Part shown: positions 1 to 10,735 of the stretch, piece after piece
How positions within the stretch are numbered: position 1 is the stretch's first letter
Layout of the letters: each line of letters opens with the position of its first letter
Assembly (NCBI GenBank): GCA_014529385.2
Contig: CM043947.1
Location: 119,550,891 to 119,610,890 of the forward strand
Length of the DNA: 60,000 nucleotides
DNA from: Adiantum capillus-veneris
Taxonomy: Eukaryota; Streptophyta; Polypodiopsida; Polypodiales; Pteridaceae
Reading direction: 5' to 3'
Notes under the pieces: generated by a model
Databases searched by the model: none
What the model was told of the DNA's origin: nothing
What the model saw: the letters and a program-made list of their open reading frames with translations, nothing else
Translations under genes and position numbers: made by a program

Positions 1-415
1 TGGCTTTTAATGCCATGACATCCTCCAAATATTGAAATCCACCCAACAAGATTTCAACATCATTGTTTATGCACTTTGTTTCAACAATGACACTATAAGG
101 TATTGGCAGTAACCTAAACAGACCTTTTGCTCCGTGACCTAGTGTGACAATTCTGTACAAAGCTTTGTAGGCCTTGAAACTTATTCCCATGTTGTCACAC
201 ACCTCCCTTAACTCTTAAGGCAACACAATGATCTTTAGCTCATTGAAATGCTTTTGGTACAAAACATTAGCAATGCTAGCATTGGATGGATTATTCAATA
301 GCTCCACCAACTCTTTTGTCTTGATGATATACTGCAGTAGAGTACATCCAGACGTTTAACCATTGAAATCAATGCCCATCATCATCCAAGCCAAGTTCTT
401 GCATATTGAAATAAA
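1..415 (-). pseudogene. Decayed coding remnant, unidentified protein
   Basis: On the minus strand one frame stays open over about 135 codons apart from two TAA stops, and it runs off the window edge. It reads like a real protein, with stretches such as KTKELVELLNNPS, YQKHFNELKIIVLP and AYKALYRIVTLGHGAKGLF. I do not recognise the family, and no catalytic or metal-binding motif is visible. Only the part inside the window can be judged. A small copia-type LTR lies about 90 bases further right. It may be an exon of a decayed host gene or part of a transposon. The call rests on frame openness and composition alone. Confidence 0.35.
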
Positions 416-506
416 GTTACAACAACCTATAAAAAATGTAGAAAATTCGAAGCTGCATTTGTATCCTTACCAAGTTTGACGGATATGTTTCTTTTGAGCT
501 CCACCA

Positions 507-737
507 TGTTGGGCTGGGCTGTAGGCCAAGGCTGTAGGCCAGGTGACCGCCAAAAACCACCCTTACTCAGCTTGCTTTCACTAATCAATATAGGGAGAGA
601 AAGTAAGAGAGGAGTCTCACTCTCTCACTATTCCCCTCCACTCACCCAACTGTGTTGTGCAACTTCTTCTTCATCCCCTTCCCCCTTCTCCTTCCCTCTC
701 TTACATGATTCCATACATGCACACTCCGTCTCCATCA
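507..737 (+). mobile_element. Short LTR (copia-type), 5' LTR of a lost element
   Basis: The segment begins TGTTGG and ends CA. Two bases after its end comes an exact 12-base match to the plant initiator-Met tRNA primer-binding site. The length of 231 bp suits small copia or TRIM-type LTRs. It contains a short tandem duplication (GGCTGTAGGCCA-like) near its start. No gag or pol follows and I saw no second copy in the window. It is therefore either the left end of a truncated element or of a miniature non-coding one. The left boundary is inferred from the TG only. Confidence 0.5.
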
Positions 738-739
738 AT

Positions 740-751
740 TGGTATCAGAGC
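740..751 (+). other. Primer-binding site (initiator Met tRNA)
   Basis: TGGTATCAGAGC is the sequence complementary to the 3' end of plant initiator-methionine tRNA, which primes minus-strand synthesis in most plant LTR retrotransposons. It sits two bases after the CA end of the LTR at 507-737, the canonical position, so the element points to the right. The region up to about 1330 holds no recognisable gag. Confidence 0.75.
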
Positions 752-1329
752 ACAGGTTGTCAGCTTCCCCTTCCCGGCTAACCATGTTGTTGTACTATGA
801 CATGTACATAGTGGGAACAAATGCTACAAGATCTATCTTGTGACTTTTTAGATACATAATTATATTTTCTAATGTACATATTCATATCTAAGTATAATAA
901 TAAAGCTTTCTATCTCATCTTTTGATTTATCTCAAGGGTAACATATTCTTACTTTATTGTCAAAAAGTACTATGGGGAAAAGCTTCAATAGCTCCATCTC
1001 TTTAACTAGGGGGCAAAAGCATTGGTTCTTTCTTTCTACTATCTCATTATTATCTCACACCCTAGCTAGATCCTATATATATGTAACTTTCAATATATAT
1101 ATATTCTATGCATTTTTTATATTTTTCTTATGTTTTTTTTTAATAGCTACTAGGAGGGAATCAAATCCTAGTGGGACACTAGCTTGCATGATTCTCAAAG
1201 ATACACCTATGTTAATGCATTATTGCAAGAATGATTACAAAACTTTTTCAAGGAGCAATGTCATGCGTTCATATTGCATGAGATGTCCATTGGAGTCAAA
1301 TGAAAGTCTAGGCTAAGGGAACCACAAGA

Positions 1330-1880
1330 AGACTTTTGATGCCAAAACTGTACCCTATTTTGATGATTTTTTACACAAGGTTTCAATCTGAATTGAAAAA
1401 GTATATAAAATGAAAGTCGTAGCTTTGAGCTTAATTTTTTGTCTCTATTTTTACTTTTTTATTTGGAGCCACGATTGAGGAGATATGATCAAAATACTGG
1501 ACCCAAGTCTGTCCACATCATGCAGGGATAACCCATTCCAAAATTTTCCAGTTTATGTTCACGCTGGCTCCTCTCTTCTTGTGTAAACCCTTGGGGGTCC
1601 CCTTCACCTATAAAAGGGAACCTCTTCTTCATTGAAAACCATTCAATCCATTCATGAGAGAGTGAGAGTAGTAATGCCTAATTGTACTTAGCCATAAACA
1701 TAAGCCTAAGCCTACACCTAATCCTAGAGGAAGACTAGCCAATCTTGTAAGCTATCCTTAGAATATAAGCTTTAATCAAAGAAGGACTTGAACTTGGTGC
1801 ATCAATCAAGGCTTGAAGTCTTCCCTCTTCTTCTCTCTCCATTAAAAATGGTGAATAGCTCCCGAAGATTTTGTCAAGTA
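1330..1880 (+). mobile_element. LTR-like segment with TATA box
   Basis: A clear plant TATA box (CTATAAAAGG, about 1608-1617) lies after a CT-rich stretch. It is followed by a leader-like sequence of CCTAAGCC-type short repeats, no coding frame, and a pyrimidine run (CTTCTTCTCTCTCC). This layout of promoter, short leader and U5-like tail is common in plant LTRs. I found no primer-binding site, polypurine tract or partner LTR. An ordinary promoter region or a pararetrovirus-like promoter would look similar, so the identity is tentative. Confidence 0.3.
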
Positions 1881-2100
1881 ACCTTCGAAATCTCCTAATG
1901 TCTACACATCCCTAAACAGCTTGCTTCTGAGAGCTTCACACGCTATGGTGTTCGAGACTCGCCAGTCAATATAGCTCGAAGTGTTAGGGAGAGGGAGTTT
2001 AACCAGAGTACCTTTTTGATTTTTTGTGTTTGAGCTGGTAGAAATGCTCATAAAAGAAAATTCCCTCATTTGCAAGACTCTTGCTAGTTCTTCCATCATA

Positions 2101-2757
2101 CTATAAAACAACAATGTCAGCGTGGATTACAGAGATGAGACCTATAATACACTCCATTGGCTCCCATTCCTCATATGATGAAGGATAGACATTTGCAATT
2201 GCAACAACAAAATGCAATAGACCAGCTAGTCTAACTACTGAAAGGAATGAAGAAATTATGAGAGCTTGATCTACCTCTGTTAATATTGTTCTACCTCTTC
2301 AAAAAGAAAAAAAAATGGAGAAAAACAAGGTCTGAAAGAAAGAATAGAGATGGAAGGCTATGAACACACTTACATTTGCATCGAGGATGATAAGCCAATG
2401 AGACATCTCCGCCATTAGCAATCACATTGGAGTGACAATAGACATGCTGTGCCAAAACCTCCTTAACAATTTTCTTGCCCACCTCTACTTTGAAATCTAG
2501 CAATCGTGCTTTCCATGCTAAATGAAATATATTTTTTGTTGAGGATCTTTTCCTCCTTGTTGGTTGCATAAGAACCCAAGGACCTAAATATATTGGCTGT
2601 TGTTGCCATTGACTATCTATATTGATGGAGTTTGAAATAGTGATGAGCTTATGGTGCTACTTGGCCTCCTTGGGAGACTAATGGCGAGGCTAGCTGGGGA
2701 GAGAGCACAAAAAACCCTAGAGCTATTAGGTCGGGAACAAGAAGAAGAAGAAACCAT
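2101..2757 (-). pseudogene. Possible host gene remnant, organelle-targeted-like
   Basis: Three pieces on the minus strand look like one gene. First, an ATG at 2757 opens 46 codons rich in Ser, Arg and Pro without acidic residues (starting MVSSSSCSRPNSS), like a plastid or mitochondrial transit peptide; it closes at 2617. Second, in another frame, is an open segment from about 2670 to 2374 containing QWQQQPIYLGPW, AWKARLLDFKVEVGKK and AYHPRC. It ends at a strong splice donor (GTAAGTG, exon end 2374). Third, after a 136-bp gap ending in a pyrimidine-rich acceptor (TTCATTCCTTTCAG), the frame continues from 2237 to a stop at 2101 with VRLAGLLHFVVAIANVYP. Phase is kept across that putative intron. 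The frame change between the first two pieces suggests a frameshift or another intron. The family is unknown to me. Confidence 0.35.
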
Positions 2758-3231
2758 GGCTCTTTCTTAGTGGTAGAAGAAAGCGTGAACTTGCTTCCAA
2801 TGGAGGGAAATTCAATTTTGAACGCTTAGTTAATAGAGCAAGAGATTTGGTGGCAGGAGTATGATACATTATTGTAGCTGTCTTTCAATACCATAACTAC
2901 ATTCAGGCCCGCCCACATATAGATTCTTTAAACGCCATTAAAACAAGGTTTTACCTCATGTTTCTTCTCTTTATTTTTCATGTTTTAATAAATTTCTTGC
3001 TATTTCTACACTATGTTGGCTTGCTATTCATTGGATGTGCCTCCTTTTCTCTCTTCTCAATAAGGCCCTCCAAATGACCTCACAAATTCCCTAATGATAG
3101 AGCACCCAAGATGATCCCTAAACATCAAATTGATAAGAGAAAGGTGTAATTCACTCTTCAAAGGTGGGGAAGAAGAGAAAAAACATGACAAACGGGTACG
3201 AAGCTGCACACACACCACCATAATCATCTTG

Positions 3232-3450
3232 GAGCGGCTCCGTGTAAATCCGGTCCTCAACTGTTGTCAATAGCTTAATTTCTCTCTCTTTTGAAGTATT
3301 GTTCATGCTATCTAACTAGGTGTTATGATTTTTGTTGCTCTCTCCACCCAAGCACTCTTGTTATGCTCATTAGGAACTTATTCTAATGAAATGTGCACTA
3401 TGTTCATGTTATTTTCCGCTACACACAAAGTTAGGCCATTAAATGTTACA
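3232..3450 (+). mobile_element. Gypsy G1 LTR 3' fragment
   Basis: These roughly 220 bases match the reverse complement of the first roughly 220 bases of the gypsy LTR at 21234 and 25673 (elements on the opposite strand). Shared stretches include the blocks around CTCAACTGTTGTCAATAGC, CTCCACCCAAGCACTCTTGT and AGGCCATTAAATGTTACA. The match stops exactly at the LTR end (ACA at 3450), and no primer-binding site follows. It is therefore a solo-LTR end or the 3' LTR of a lost plus-strand copy. The left part of the LTR (about 940 bp) is missing. Confidence 0.75.
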
Positions 3451-3454
3451 CAAG

Positions 3455-3830
3455 CCACGAAACTCAATGGCTTATGTGGTAGCCATTGTGGATTGAAGAT
3501 ACATGCCACCATGGTTTCCTAGTCACTCGACGAGTTATGTGGAAAACACGTAGCTCAATGAGTTAGTGGACATGCAATCCACTGGATTGTCCACGTTACT
3601 TGATGAGTTACGTGGCTTGCCATGTAACTCACCGAGTTATTTGGACACGGGACATGGACGGGCTGTGTAGAGATGCAATAATTTGACAGAAATAGATATA
3701 TATATAATTTTTTTATTTATATATATATGGATGTAATAGTTTATGTCACACTCAAACTTGATTTATCCATTTCAAGTTTGTGACATCAAGGAACTCAAGG
3801 GTGCTATCACCAGATTTTGCAACCAACATC
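3455..3830. other. Intergenic, no gene seen
   Basis: There is no supported coding frame. The stretch around 3515-3660 carries several variants of a short motif, ACTCG(A)CGAGTTA(CG)TGG, in direct and near-palindromic forms (for example CACTCGACGAGTTATGTGG and CTCACCGAGTTATTTGG). An AT-rich TATATA tract at about 3700-3730 follows. Confidence 0.4.
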
Positions 3831-3849
3831 CCGCATTAGACGGGATGAT

Positions 3850-5365
3850 GCACTGCATCTAGGAGTATGTGAGAAAGTCATAATCCAAGTCTAAAAGAAG
3901 TCAAATAGAGGCAACCAATTCTATTATCTACCTCAATAGTGGCTCGATAGAGTCTACGGGCCTATTCTTAAGTGTAATCCTCACAATGTTGCTGCAACAT
4001 CGCCTTGGGGATCCAAACACGTTTCTCATGTAGTTGGCCATTGAGCATGTTCTTCGGTATCCATATTTGTTTGATTTTTTGATAGAGATGGTGTCAATGA
4101 GCAACAGCTCATGTAAACTACTTTAATGCAATACCACCCACGAACATATCTCAAGGGGAAGAGTGGTATGAGAAAAAGGATGTGAACCTTGCCACACAAA
4201 TAGAAGTTCTAAACTTTGAAACCCAAGATGTAAAACGATATAGGGTAGAACCTCGATTTGTAGGGAAAGAATTGGTTCATAGGATCTTTTGCATTTATGT
4301 ACCTTCTTCAAAGTAGTATGTAACTTTTTGACTCTTACGGTTATAAAAATATGATTTTGATATAGTTCTATTGTTTTAAGGTCACAATATTTGAGTTTGA
4401 ACTTTTGGTTTACTAGCTCTAACTAAGTTGAGCAATGGAGTGTCTGTAGATGACTAACATTTTACCTTGAGGGATATGGGCGGGTATACTCTCTCGCCTC
4501 ATGGTAGAAGAGCATCTTCATACTGGAGTGGAAGTACAAAGGCTTATCACAACTACACATGATGGAGTAGAGAAGAAGAGTTTACTATCAACGATTGTAT
4601 TGTGCCAAATGCTTTCTCGGGTATGGTACCATTACGTTGCAGGAAACCCAGAGTTTTGACCACCAGGACATAAACCTTTACCTGTGAGGAGTATTGAATG
4701 GGTTCAATCTAAGTTAGGGAAGGAGATAATTGTCACTAACCAATTGTTGTATGTAAATGTTCATGAACTTACCCTAAGATTGATAAAGGAAACTTGGATA
4801 GCTAGGAACATACTTGTCCTAGTGATGGCTATGGGATGTTTTAGCATTATCATGTTTTTTTATGGGGAGGCCTTTAATGTTAACCCAATGACCAACGCTC
4901 CTTCATCCCGTTACCTTGGAAGTTATTTTTTGACTTCATTGGGAAATCCATAGTCCACAACCCTCACAATGCAAATATTTTGTATAACACCTATAATCGA
5001 CCTCAATGCTTAGCAGATTGTGCAAGCATACATAGCACTACTATGGGTGGGACAAGCTAGATGAATCCCCTAAATATGCAACTTATTTTGATGATTTCTT
5101 AAGCTACAAAAATACAACGGTCCACATCAAAAACGGAGTACATAGGACCAATTGTTTGCTCACGTAGCAATGATATGACGCACACGCCAAAGAAGAAATG
5201 TTTCAACCAAAGATCAACAAGAAGTATTGGGATCACTGATCAGTTATAACTTTGGAATGGGATAGCTATGATCCATCAGGTGAAAGATGTCACCATGGAT
5301 ACTATAGAGTGCATTATGTTAGAGCCATTAGGACTTATTAGAAACTTTTGAAACACATCGTAGCC
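3850..5365 (+). pseudogene. ORFx copy 1: unidentified ORF upstream of chromovirus gag (decayed)
   Basis: A decayed coding module shares protein-level similarity with 40780-41930 (copy 2), and its last part with 59405-59720 (copy 3). Recognisable blocks in order are GNQFYYLPQ and RVYGPILK (about 3908-3975), HVNYFNAIPP and EEWYEKKDVN (about 4108-4190), FETQDVKRY (about 4215), EYLH/VEVQRL-type sequence (about 4500-4540), GKEIIVTNQLLY (about 4718), CLADCASI (about 5010), GWDKLDESPKYATYFDDF (about 5046-5100) and GYYRVHYVRAIRTY (about 5298-5340). Stops and frameshifts break it. An intron-like gap with TCTGTAG before ATG lies at about 4315-4449. The chromovirus gag starts 165 bp downstream with no LTR between, so the module belongs to the retroelement. 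I do not recognise the protein. Confidence 0.55.
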
Positions 5366-5530
5366 TTTTGAACCTTGAAATTTTGGCAATGTAGAATTGA
5401 TTTAATTCATTCGTTATTCTTTCTTCTACTCTCTTGTGTTATTCTCAATTGTCTAAGAGGGGCTTCAAACAAAGTAGGATATATTGTACTAAGAATGACC
5501 TTGGTTGATATGCTGCTGCTATAAGTTACC

Positions 5531-6480
5531 ATGCCTCCTAGAGGAAATGCAATCACTGCAAATTCCAATGTGTCGGTTGCACCTCAAGAAACGATCATTG
5601 ATAGAGACATTGATGCTATGCTCTGCAAGTCTCAACCTAGGTGCTTTAGCACGGGGAAGGCAAAGTTCTTGAAGATTGGATTGAGCGCATGGATCTAATT
5701 TGATTTGGCTCATTCAGTTGTAGAGAAAAAAGCTATCATTGCTAAGTTTAAATTAGAAAAGATAGTCAAGAATTGGTAGAGAGACCACTGTATTGAGAAT
5801 AATCTTGGTCCTAATGCAACAACTTGAGATTATCTCAAGATTCAACTCAAGAAGAACTATCAGAACAAAGTATATCATTCGGACCGTATGAATGATTTTC
5901 TTGATTGTACTCATAGAACCAAAGTTTTGAAGTCATATTATCGACATTTCTTGACTCTTGTCAAATATACTCTAAGAGGGATGACTCAAGAAGTTAAAGT
6001 AGTTGGATTTGTGTCAAAGTTACATAATCCTGTGAAGAACAGAATTTAGATCTTACAACTTACAAATTTTGAGGATGTCCTTGATGCAGGAAAACCTATT
6101 GTGCTAGAGTTATCAAATAGTGGAAAGAGGAAGCCAGAGCTTGCTCCTGTTGGTGAAATCAAAAGACCTTGTCCTCAGGAGGAACAAAGGTCTGGGAACT
6201 TACAACAAAGAAGAGAGAACTTATTGCAGTATGAAGTTCAGACAAGGTCATATATTCTATACTTGTCTTGACCTTGACCATCAATCTAGAGATTTCTCAT
6301 TCATCAATTCAAGATTCACAGGATTAGTGGACAATTATAAGCCCAAAAACATCAACCCAAACCGGAACTTCAAAATTATTAGACCTAGACTACCTGCAGC
6401 TCAATAGAACTTTAACCTGTAAATTTTTAATCAAAATTAGAGATAGTCTCAGAATCAAGGGAGCTTTAGATTAGGGAATT
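5531..6480 (+). pseudogene. Ty3/gypsy chromovirus gag, decayed
   Basis: The frame opens MPPRGNA, the same start as the gag at 59928 (MPPRGNAT) and of the type known from Del/Tekay chromoviruses. The first 55 residues are collinear with the second copy (NVSV.PQETIIDRD). Downstream the gag frame continues with in-frame stops: HRTKVLKSYYRHFLTLV, RGMTQEVKVVGFVSKLHNP, a segment resembling a broken zinc knuckle (HIFYTC.DLDHQSRDF, about 6245-6295), and an Asn/Gln-rich tail. Several stops sit where Trp would fit (for example NW-stop, TT-stop-DYL), as expected from G-to-A decay. Gag would form the cytoplasmic virus-like particle. No pol follows, because copia element A abuts at about 6780. Confidence 0.65.
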
Positions 6481-6785
6481 CACACCTTTTGTCTGAAATG
6501 GACCACCCACCACCAACAAAAACAATGGGAATAACTTCAAGCATCAACCTTGTCCATGAGGGGGAGGAAATCACATTAGGGAAATTGGGAGGTCATTTGG
6601 AGGGCCTAAGATTTTCTTTTTCCCTTCTTTCTCTAGAAAATTAGTGTGGTAAAAGAAAAAGGTGTCCTCATCAATCAGACCTGCTTTTGGATTGTTTTGA
6701 CAAAGTCATGACAGTGGTACTAATTGATGGAATGTTTCTTTTTAGTTATATTGAATGCACCTCATTGTAAAGGGGAAATGTGAAA

Positions 6786-9614
6786 CCCACTTCGTACCAA
6801 TGGCCTTTTTGATAGGAGGCAAATCACATAAAGTCCACGTGTCATTTTCTATAAGAGCATCATATTCTGATTGCATGGCGGCCATCCAATTTTTTGAATT
6901 TTGTGCTTCATCAAAAGACAAGAGGTTCCTTAACATCATGTAAGATAGACACAGCCAAAGCATAACAATGTGATGCATAAGATGCATGGCAAGAGCCTGA
7001 ATGAGTACGACTAGACAAAGGTGCATCCAATTTATTGTCACGCAATGTATGCACCAGCCATTTTGGCATACCTCTAGCCTGCTCATTTTCAGCCCTTTCC
7101 TCATCAAGTACATCATGTACATCTGCATCAGTAATAGGCTGATCTGTATCATTTTCAGAAACCCCCATAGGCTGTACATTTTCCCCATTGACATTCAAAC
7201 TTCCACCTCATAAATGTCCTGTGAGCTTACATTACTATCTCTAGTACATGACAACAAGGGCTGAACAGAATCTTCCACAAACACTATATCTCGTGAAACC
7301 AAAATACGCTTTGTTTGTGGATGATACAACCTGTAACCTTTTCTTTCAGCACTATAACCAACAAAAATACATTTGACAACCTTACCATCCAATTTTGTGT
7401 GTTGCACTTAAACCATAAGCCAAACAACCAAAAACATGCATGTGCTGAATAGATGGCTTTCTATCATGCCATGCTTCATATGGAGTCATAGACTGCAATG
7501 CTTTTGTAGGACACCTGTTAAGTACATAAGTGGCACATATGACAACCTCGAGCCAAAACTAATGTGGTAAAGCTTGACTTTGACCTGTTTTTTCTCTCAT
7601 CTACATCATTTTGTTGAGGTGTATAAGGCACTGTACATTGGTGTTTTATCCCATGACTAGCTAGAAATGCATTAAATTCTTGAGAAATATACTCCCCCCC
7701 TTGATCGGAATGGAGGGTGCCCATAGTACATTTCGAGATATTTTCAGCCATAGCCAGAAATTTTTTGAAGCACATAAAAACTTCGGACTTCGCTTTAAGC
7801 GCCGGAAATACCCATGCATGCCTGGAGTAATCATCAATGAAAGTCATGAAGTATAGGTAATTGCCCAAGGAAGGAGTTTGCATGGGCCCACAAACATCAC
7901 TATGCACAAACTACAACCTGCATGTGGCCCTAACTGAACCATCCTTTGGAAACTTAGAACGCTGCATGTTACCCAAAATACAACCTTCACAAAAATGTTT
8001 GACAAGTGCTTCAAGAGGTGGCAAAGAAGCAACCATATCAAATTTTTGCAAACGTAGCAAACTGGTAAAATTCAGATGCCCAAAACGTGCATGCCAAAGT
8101 TTTGCATCTGAAATAGCCCTTGAATCTGCAACTGCATTTGCAAAGTTTTGTCCACACTTGTCATACAAAGTGAGCTTATTTAGCGCACATCACAAAAGGC
8201 TAGATGCAAAAATTTCATCAACAAAACTGAGATCATGAAGTGTACATCTGTCATCCACAAATTTGACTACAATTCCAAGTTTAGCAAGTGTGGATATAGA
8301 CAAAAGATTCTTCTTGATCCCAGGTACATAAAGTGCATCAACAAGTGTGAAAGCACTGCCATTTGCAGTAGTAATCACAACCATTCCAACTCCGTGAACC
8401 GGATAAGAGGCATTGTTGGCACAAGTGATTGAATTCCCATGAAGGATAGACTTGAGAGAAGTGAAAAATTCACGATGTGAGGTAATGTGCTTTGTAGCAA
8501 CACTATTGAAATACAACACATGTGTATCTGTAGTAGTAACTGACGTGCATGCATCATGGGCAACAAGATTGTAAGTGCACTCTACACTAAAATCCCATTC
8601 TGCATCCACATCAGCATCACAATCTCCTTTCACCGAAGAATCAACAATGGCTGCATTTGTAGTGGAACCAGCATTTGCAGTGGAACCACCCTCTTTCTTT
8701 TTAGCCTCTTTGGCCTTTAACTTAGGACACTGCTTGATCAAGTGATCATTAGATTTACAATAATGGCAACGCATCTTCTTTTCGCCCTTATCACCAAGAT
8801 TTCCAGACGAATTGCTGCTAGCAGAAGCATTAGGAACATAATTTTTGCCACTCGCGGCAGAACCATAAGAAGTGGTTGCATTGCTGTTACCACCCTTTCT
8901 TTGAGAAGCAATAAAAGCCTGTTCAACTGCACACTATGTAGCCTTGTTTTTTTTGGAACGTGACTCTTGCAACAGCAATGTGCATAATGCATCAAACTTG
9001 ACAACTTCAGGATTTCCTTGGGTCATAAGTCTCGAAGTACTAGCAAACGTCTGGTAAGAATCTGGTAAGGCATCAAGAACAACCTGCACAAGAGAACTGT
9101 CTGAAATGACTTCACCTACAGAAATAAGTTGCTCATTGATATCCTTGACACCAGCAAGGCAAGTGTCCATATCATCTTCCTCATGCATAATCTTCGACTC
9201 CAGCTCTTTACGCAGCAAAGAAATTTTAGCCTCATTGCGACTTGCATAAAGACCAACCAAAATATCCCAAGCCTGTTTTGTAGATTTTACTAAAAGAATT
9301 TGAGGAACAATGGTGTGCTTCACAGACAATGCAATCAATGCATGAGCGTGTGCATCCTTTACATCCCAATGAAATTGTTCTACCATAGGCAAAACAACTC
9401 TAATAGTAGCAATCCGTGCAGCAAGACCTGCCACATGCTCAACAACGCCTACATCCTCAACACCAGGACGTACATCAATGCCCTGCACAATATTCTAGTC
9501 GCCCTTTGACACAAGAACATGCTGCATCATGTAAGCTCACATTGGGTAATTGTCCCCATCCAATCTTTCCTCAGCAATAAACATCTTGAACACATTTGTG
9601 TTGTTGTCAGCCAT
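6786..9614 (-). pseudogene. Copia A gag-pol, broken
   Basis: The gag start at 9614 corresponds to the start codon of element B. An early stop replaces the Trp in the PMWAYMM motif and another follows before NIVQG, after which gag is open from 9488 (UBN2-type gag, DVRPGVEDVG). The zinc knuckle CHYCKSNDHLIKQC lies at about 8727-8771. Protease (FNSVATKH in place of FDSGATKH, so the catalytic Asp is lost) is at about 8490-8510. The GAG-pre-integrase HARFGHLNF is at about 8090, and the integrase core with HSDVCGP (about 7900) and SDQGGEY (about 7700) follows. The polyprotein ends near GTKWV at about 6790. At least four frame breaks are visible. The loss of the protease Asp and missing RT rule out autonomy. 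Confidence 0.8.
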
Positions 9615-9896
9615 GGTAAATGTTGCACCTAATGTGAAAATTGCCTGAAAAGAGGAGAAACAAAGGGGGAACAATACGTGCTATATAGCCAAACCGTAGA
9701 AGACTCTGTGGCACCTGTTATGCAGAAAACGGCACTGATAGAAATTTTGCACAAAATGACAAAATAGCCTGTGCAGTACTGCTTGTAGTGGAAACGGATC
9801 CCGAATCAAAACGCTCGCCAAAGCTCACAGAACTTGAAGAAAGTGAGCAAGCGTGTGCTAGAGCTGCTGGCAACTAAGCCCGGGAGGACGCAACCT

Positions 9897-9908
9897 GCTC
9901 TGATACCA
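9897..9908 (-). other. Primer-binding site of copia A
   Basis: GCTCTGATACCA on the plus strand is the complement of TGGTATCAGAGC. It lies two bases from the LTR edge at 9911, which fixes the element on the minus strand with its 5' LTR to the right. Confidence 0.85.
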
Positions 9909-9910
9909 AT

Positions 9911-10138
9911 TGTTGGAATTAGGGTTGCAGAGAAACGCACACAACTTGGAGAAGATGAAGGAAGCTCAAGGCACACAATGGAGAGTGTGTTACTTAGTGT
10001 GTAATAGAAAGATAAATAGCCCTAGAGTGATGGGTGTATATACAATGCACGGGGGAAAAAACCTTCTAAAGAGGGAAAAAAATGCCCCGGCGGTCCTAGT
10101 GTGTTCACACACATCACTACCACATGTATATGGTAACA
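9911..10138 (-). repeat. Copia A 5' LTR (228 bp)
   Basis: On the plus strand it begins TGTTGGAATTAGGG and ends GGTAACA, so it has TGTT...AACA inverted ends. It aligns along its whole length with the LTR of element B at 48097-48323, and the two sequences diverge exactly after GGTAACA, which defines the outer edge. A TATA-like ATATA motif lies near 10038. Short inverted repeats such as GTGTGTTCACACAC occur inside it. Confidence 0.85.
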
Positions 10139-10446
10139 GTACCCAGATAGTAAGCAAATACTTACCACAGGGACACCATATTCCCCGCGTCACCGAGGTG
10201 ATGCCCCGTGGTAAGCACTATTTCGTAGGACAGCTTACACACACACTCCCATTGTGTGGTAAGGTACCTTATGACTTCCACGCAATACAACAAAAGGCAT
10301 GCTACCAGACAAGCATACATACACACAGCACATACCTGGATTGTGTGGTCAGGTACTCCGCTACTGCAGTGCATTGCGATGCAGAGCACGCTCCCACATG
10401 ACCCCCTCTCTCCTCTCTACATACTTGCAAAAGACGGTCAACGAGC
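10139..10446. repeat. Inverted-motif-rich repeat flanking copia A
   Basis: There is no gene here. The stretch carries repeated and inverted forms of CTTACCACAGGG and CCCGTGGTAAGC, plus several GTGTGGTAAGGTACC or GTGTGGTCAGGTAC motifs. It could fold into hairpins. Short ORFs cross it on both strands, but their composition follows the repeats and none is convincing. Confidence 0.4.
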
Positions 10447-10472
10447 TGTGTGTGTGTGTGTGTGTGTGTGTG
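10447..10472. repeat. (GT)n microsatellite
   Basis: A 26-bp pure TG/GT tract. The same kind of tract borders the related GGGCCC repeat at 42541-42817, suggesting it belongs to the edge of that repeat family. Confidence 0.9.
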
Positions 10473-10479
10473 AAGATGA

Positions 10480-10735
10480 AACAAAGAAATAACACCGATC
10501 GGGCCCGTATATATATAATTCTACGGGCCCGTCGGGCTTTTTAGTATTCCCAACGGGCCCACAGGGGAAACGGAAAAGCCCGACGATATTTTAATGGGTT
10601 TCCAGGTCGCCCTTAACTGGATTCTTTGTGATCATGCTTCGTGTAATCATGTAAATGTGTCAATAAGACCTTGTGATCACACAATGTTTTTTGTAATTAC
10701 GTACTATTAAATCCCTGGATATGAGGATCAAATAA
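10480..10735 (+). repeat. GGGCCC hairpin repeat, copy 1
   Basis: This GC-rich dispersed repeat contains CGTCGGGCTTTTTAGTATTCCC and, inverted after a short loop, GGGGAAACGGAAAAGCCCGACG, a hairpin of about 22-bp arms. It is followed by GTGATCAT and GTAATCATGTAAATGTGTCAATAAGACC. The whole block matches the reverse complement of 42541-42817, and a weaker copy lies at 53150-53410. CCCGACGGGC motifs in both orientations resemble subterminal repeats of plant CACTA-type DNA transposons, but no CACTA terminus was seen. Confidence 0.6.

Larger units (their letters stand above)
6786..10138 (-). mobile_element. Copia element A, 3'-truncated
   Basis: The order on the minus strand is 5' LTR (9911-10138), primer-binding site (9897-9908), gag, protease, integrase and the start of reverse transcriptase. 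Similarity to copia element B (43437-48323) is continuous but stops at about 6786, just after the RT motif GTKWV. The rest of RT, RNase H and the 3' LTR are missing. Left of the break lies chromovirus gag tail. Several frameshifts and stops make it inactive. It has the same organisation and family as element B but is clearly older or more damaged. Confidence 0.85.

Noticed and set aside
476-781. A 101-codon frame over the LTR and primer-binding site
   Set aside because: It spans an LTR border and the primer-binding site, and composition follows the CT-rich LTR.
10256-10544. Overlapping frames on both strands rich in Cys-Val or Thr-His
   Set aside because: They are generated by the (GT)n tract and the adjoining inverted-motif repeat.
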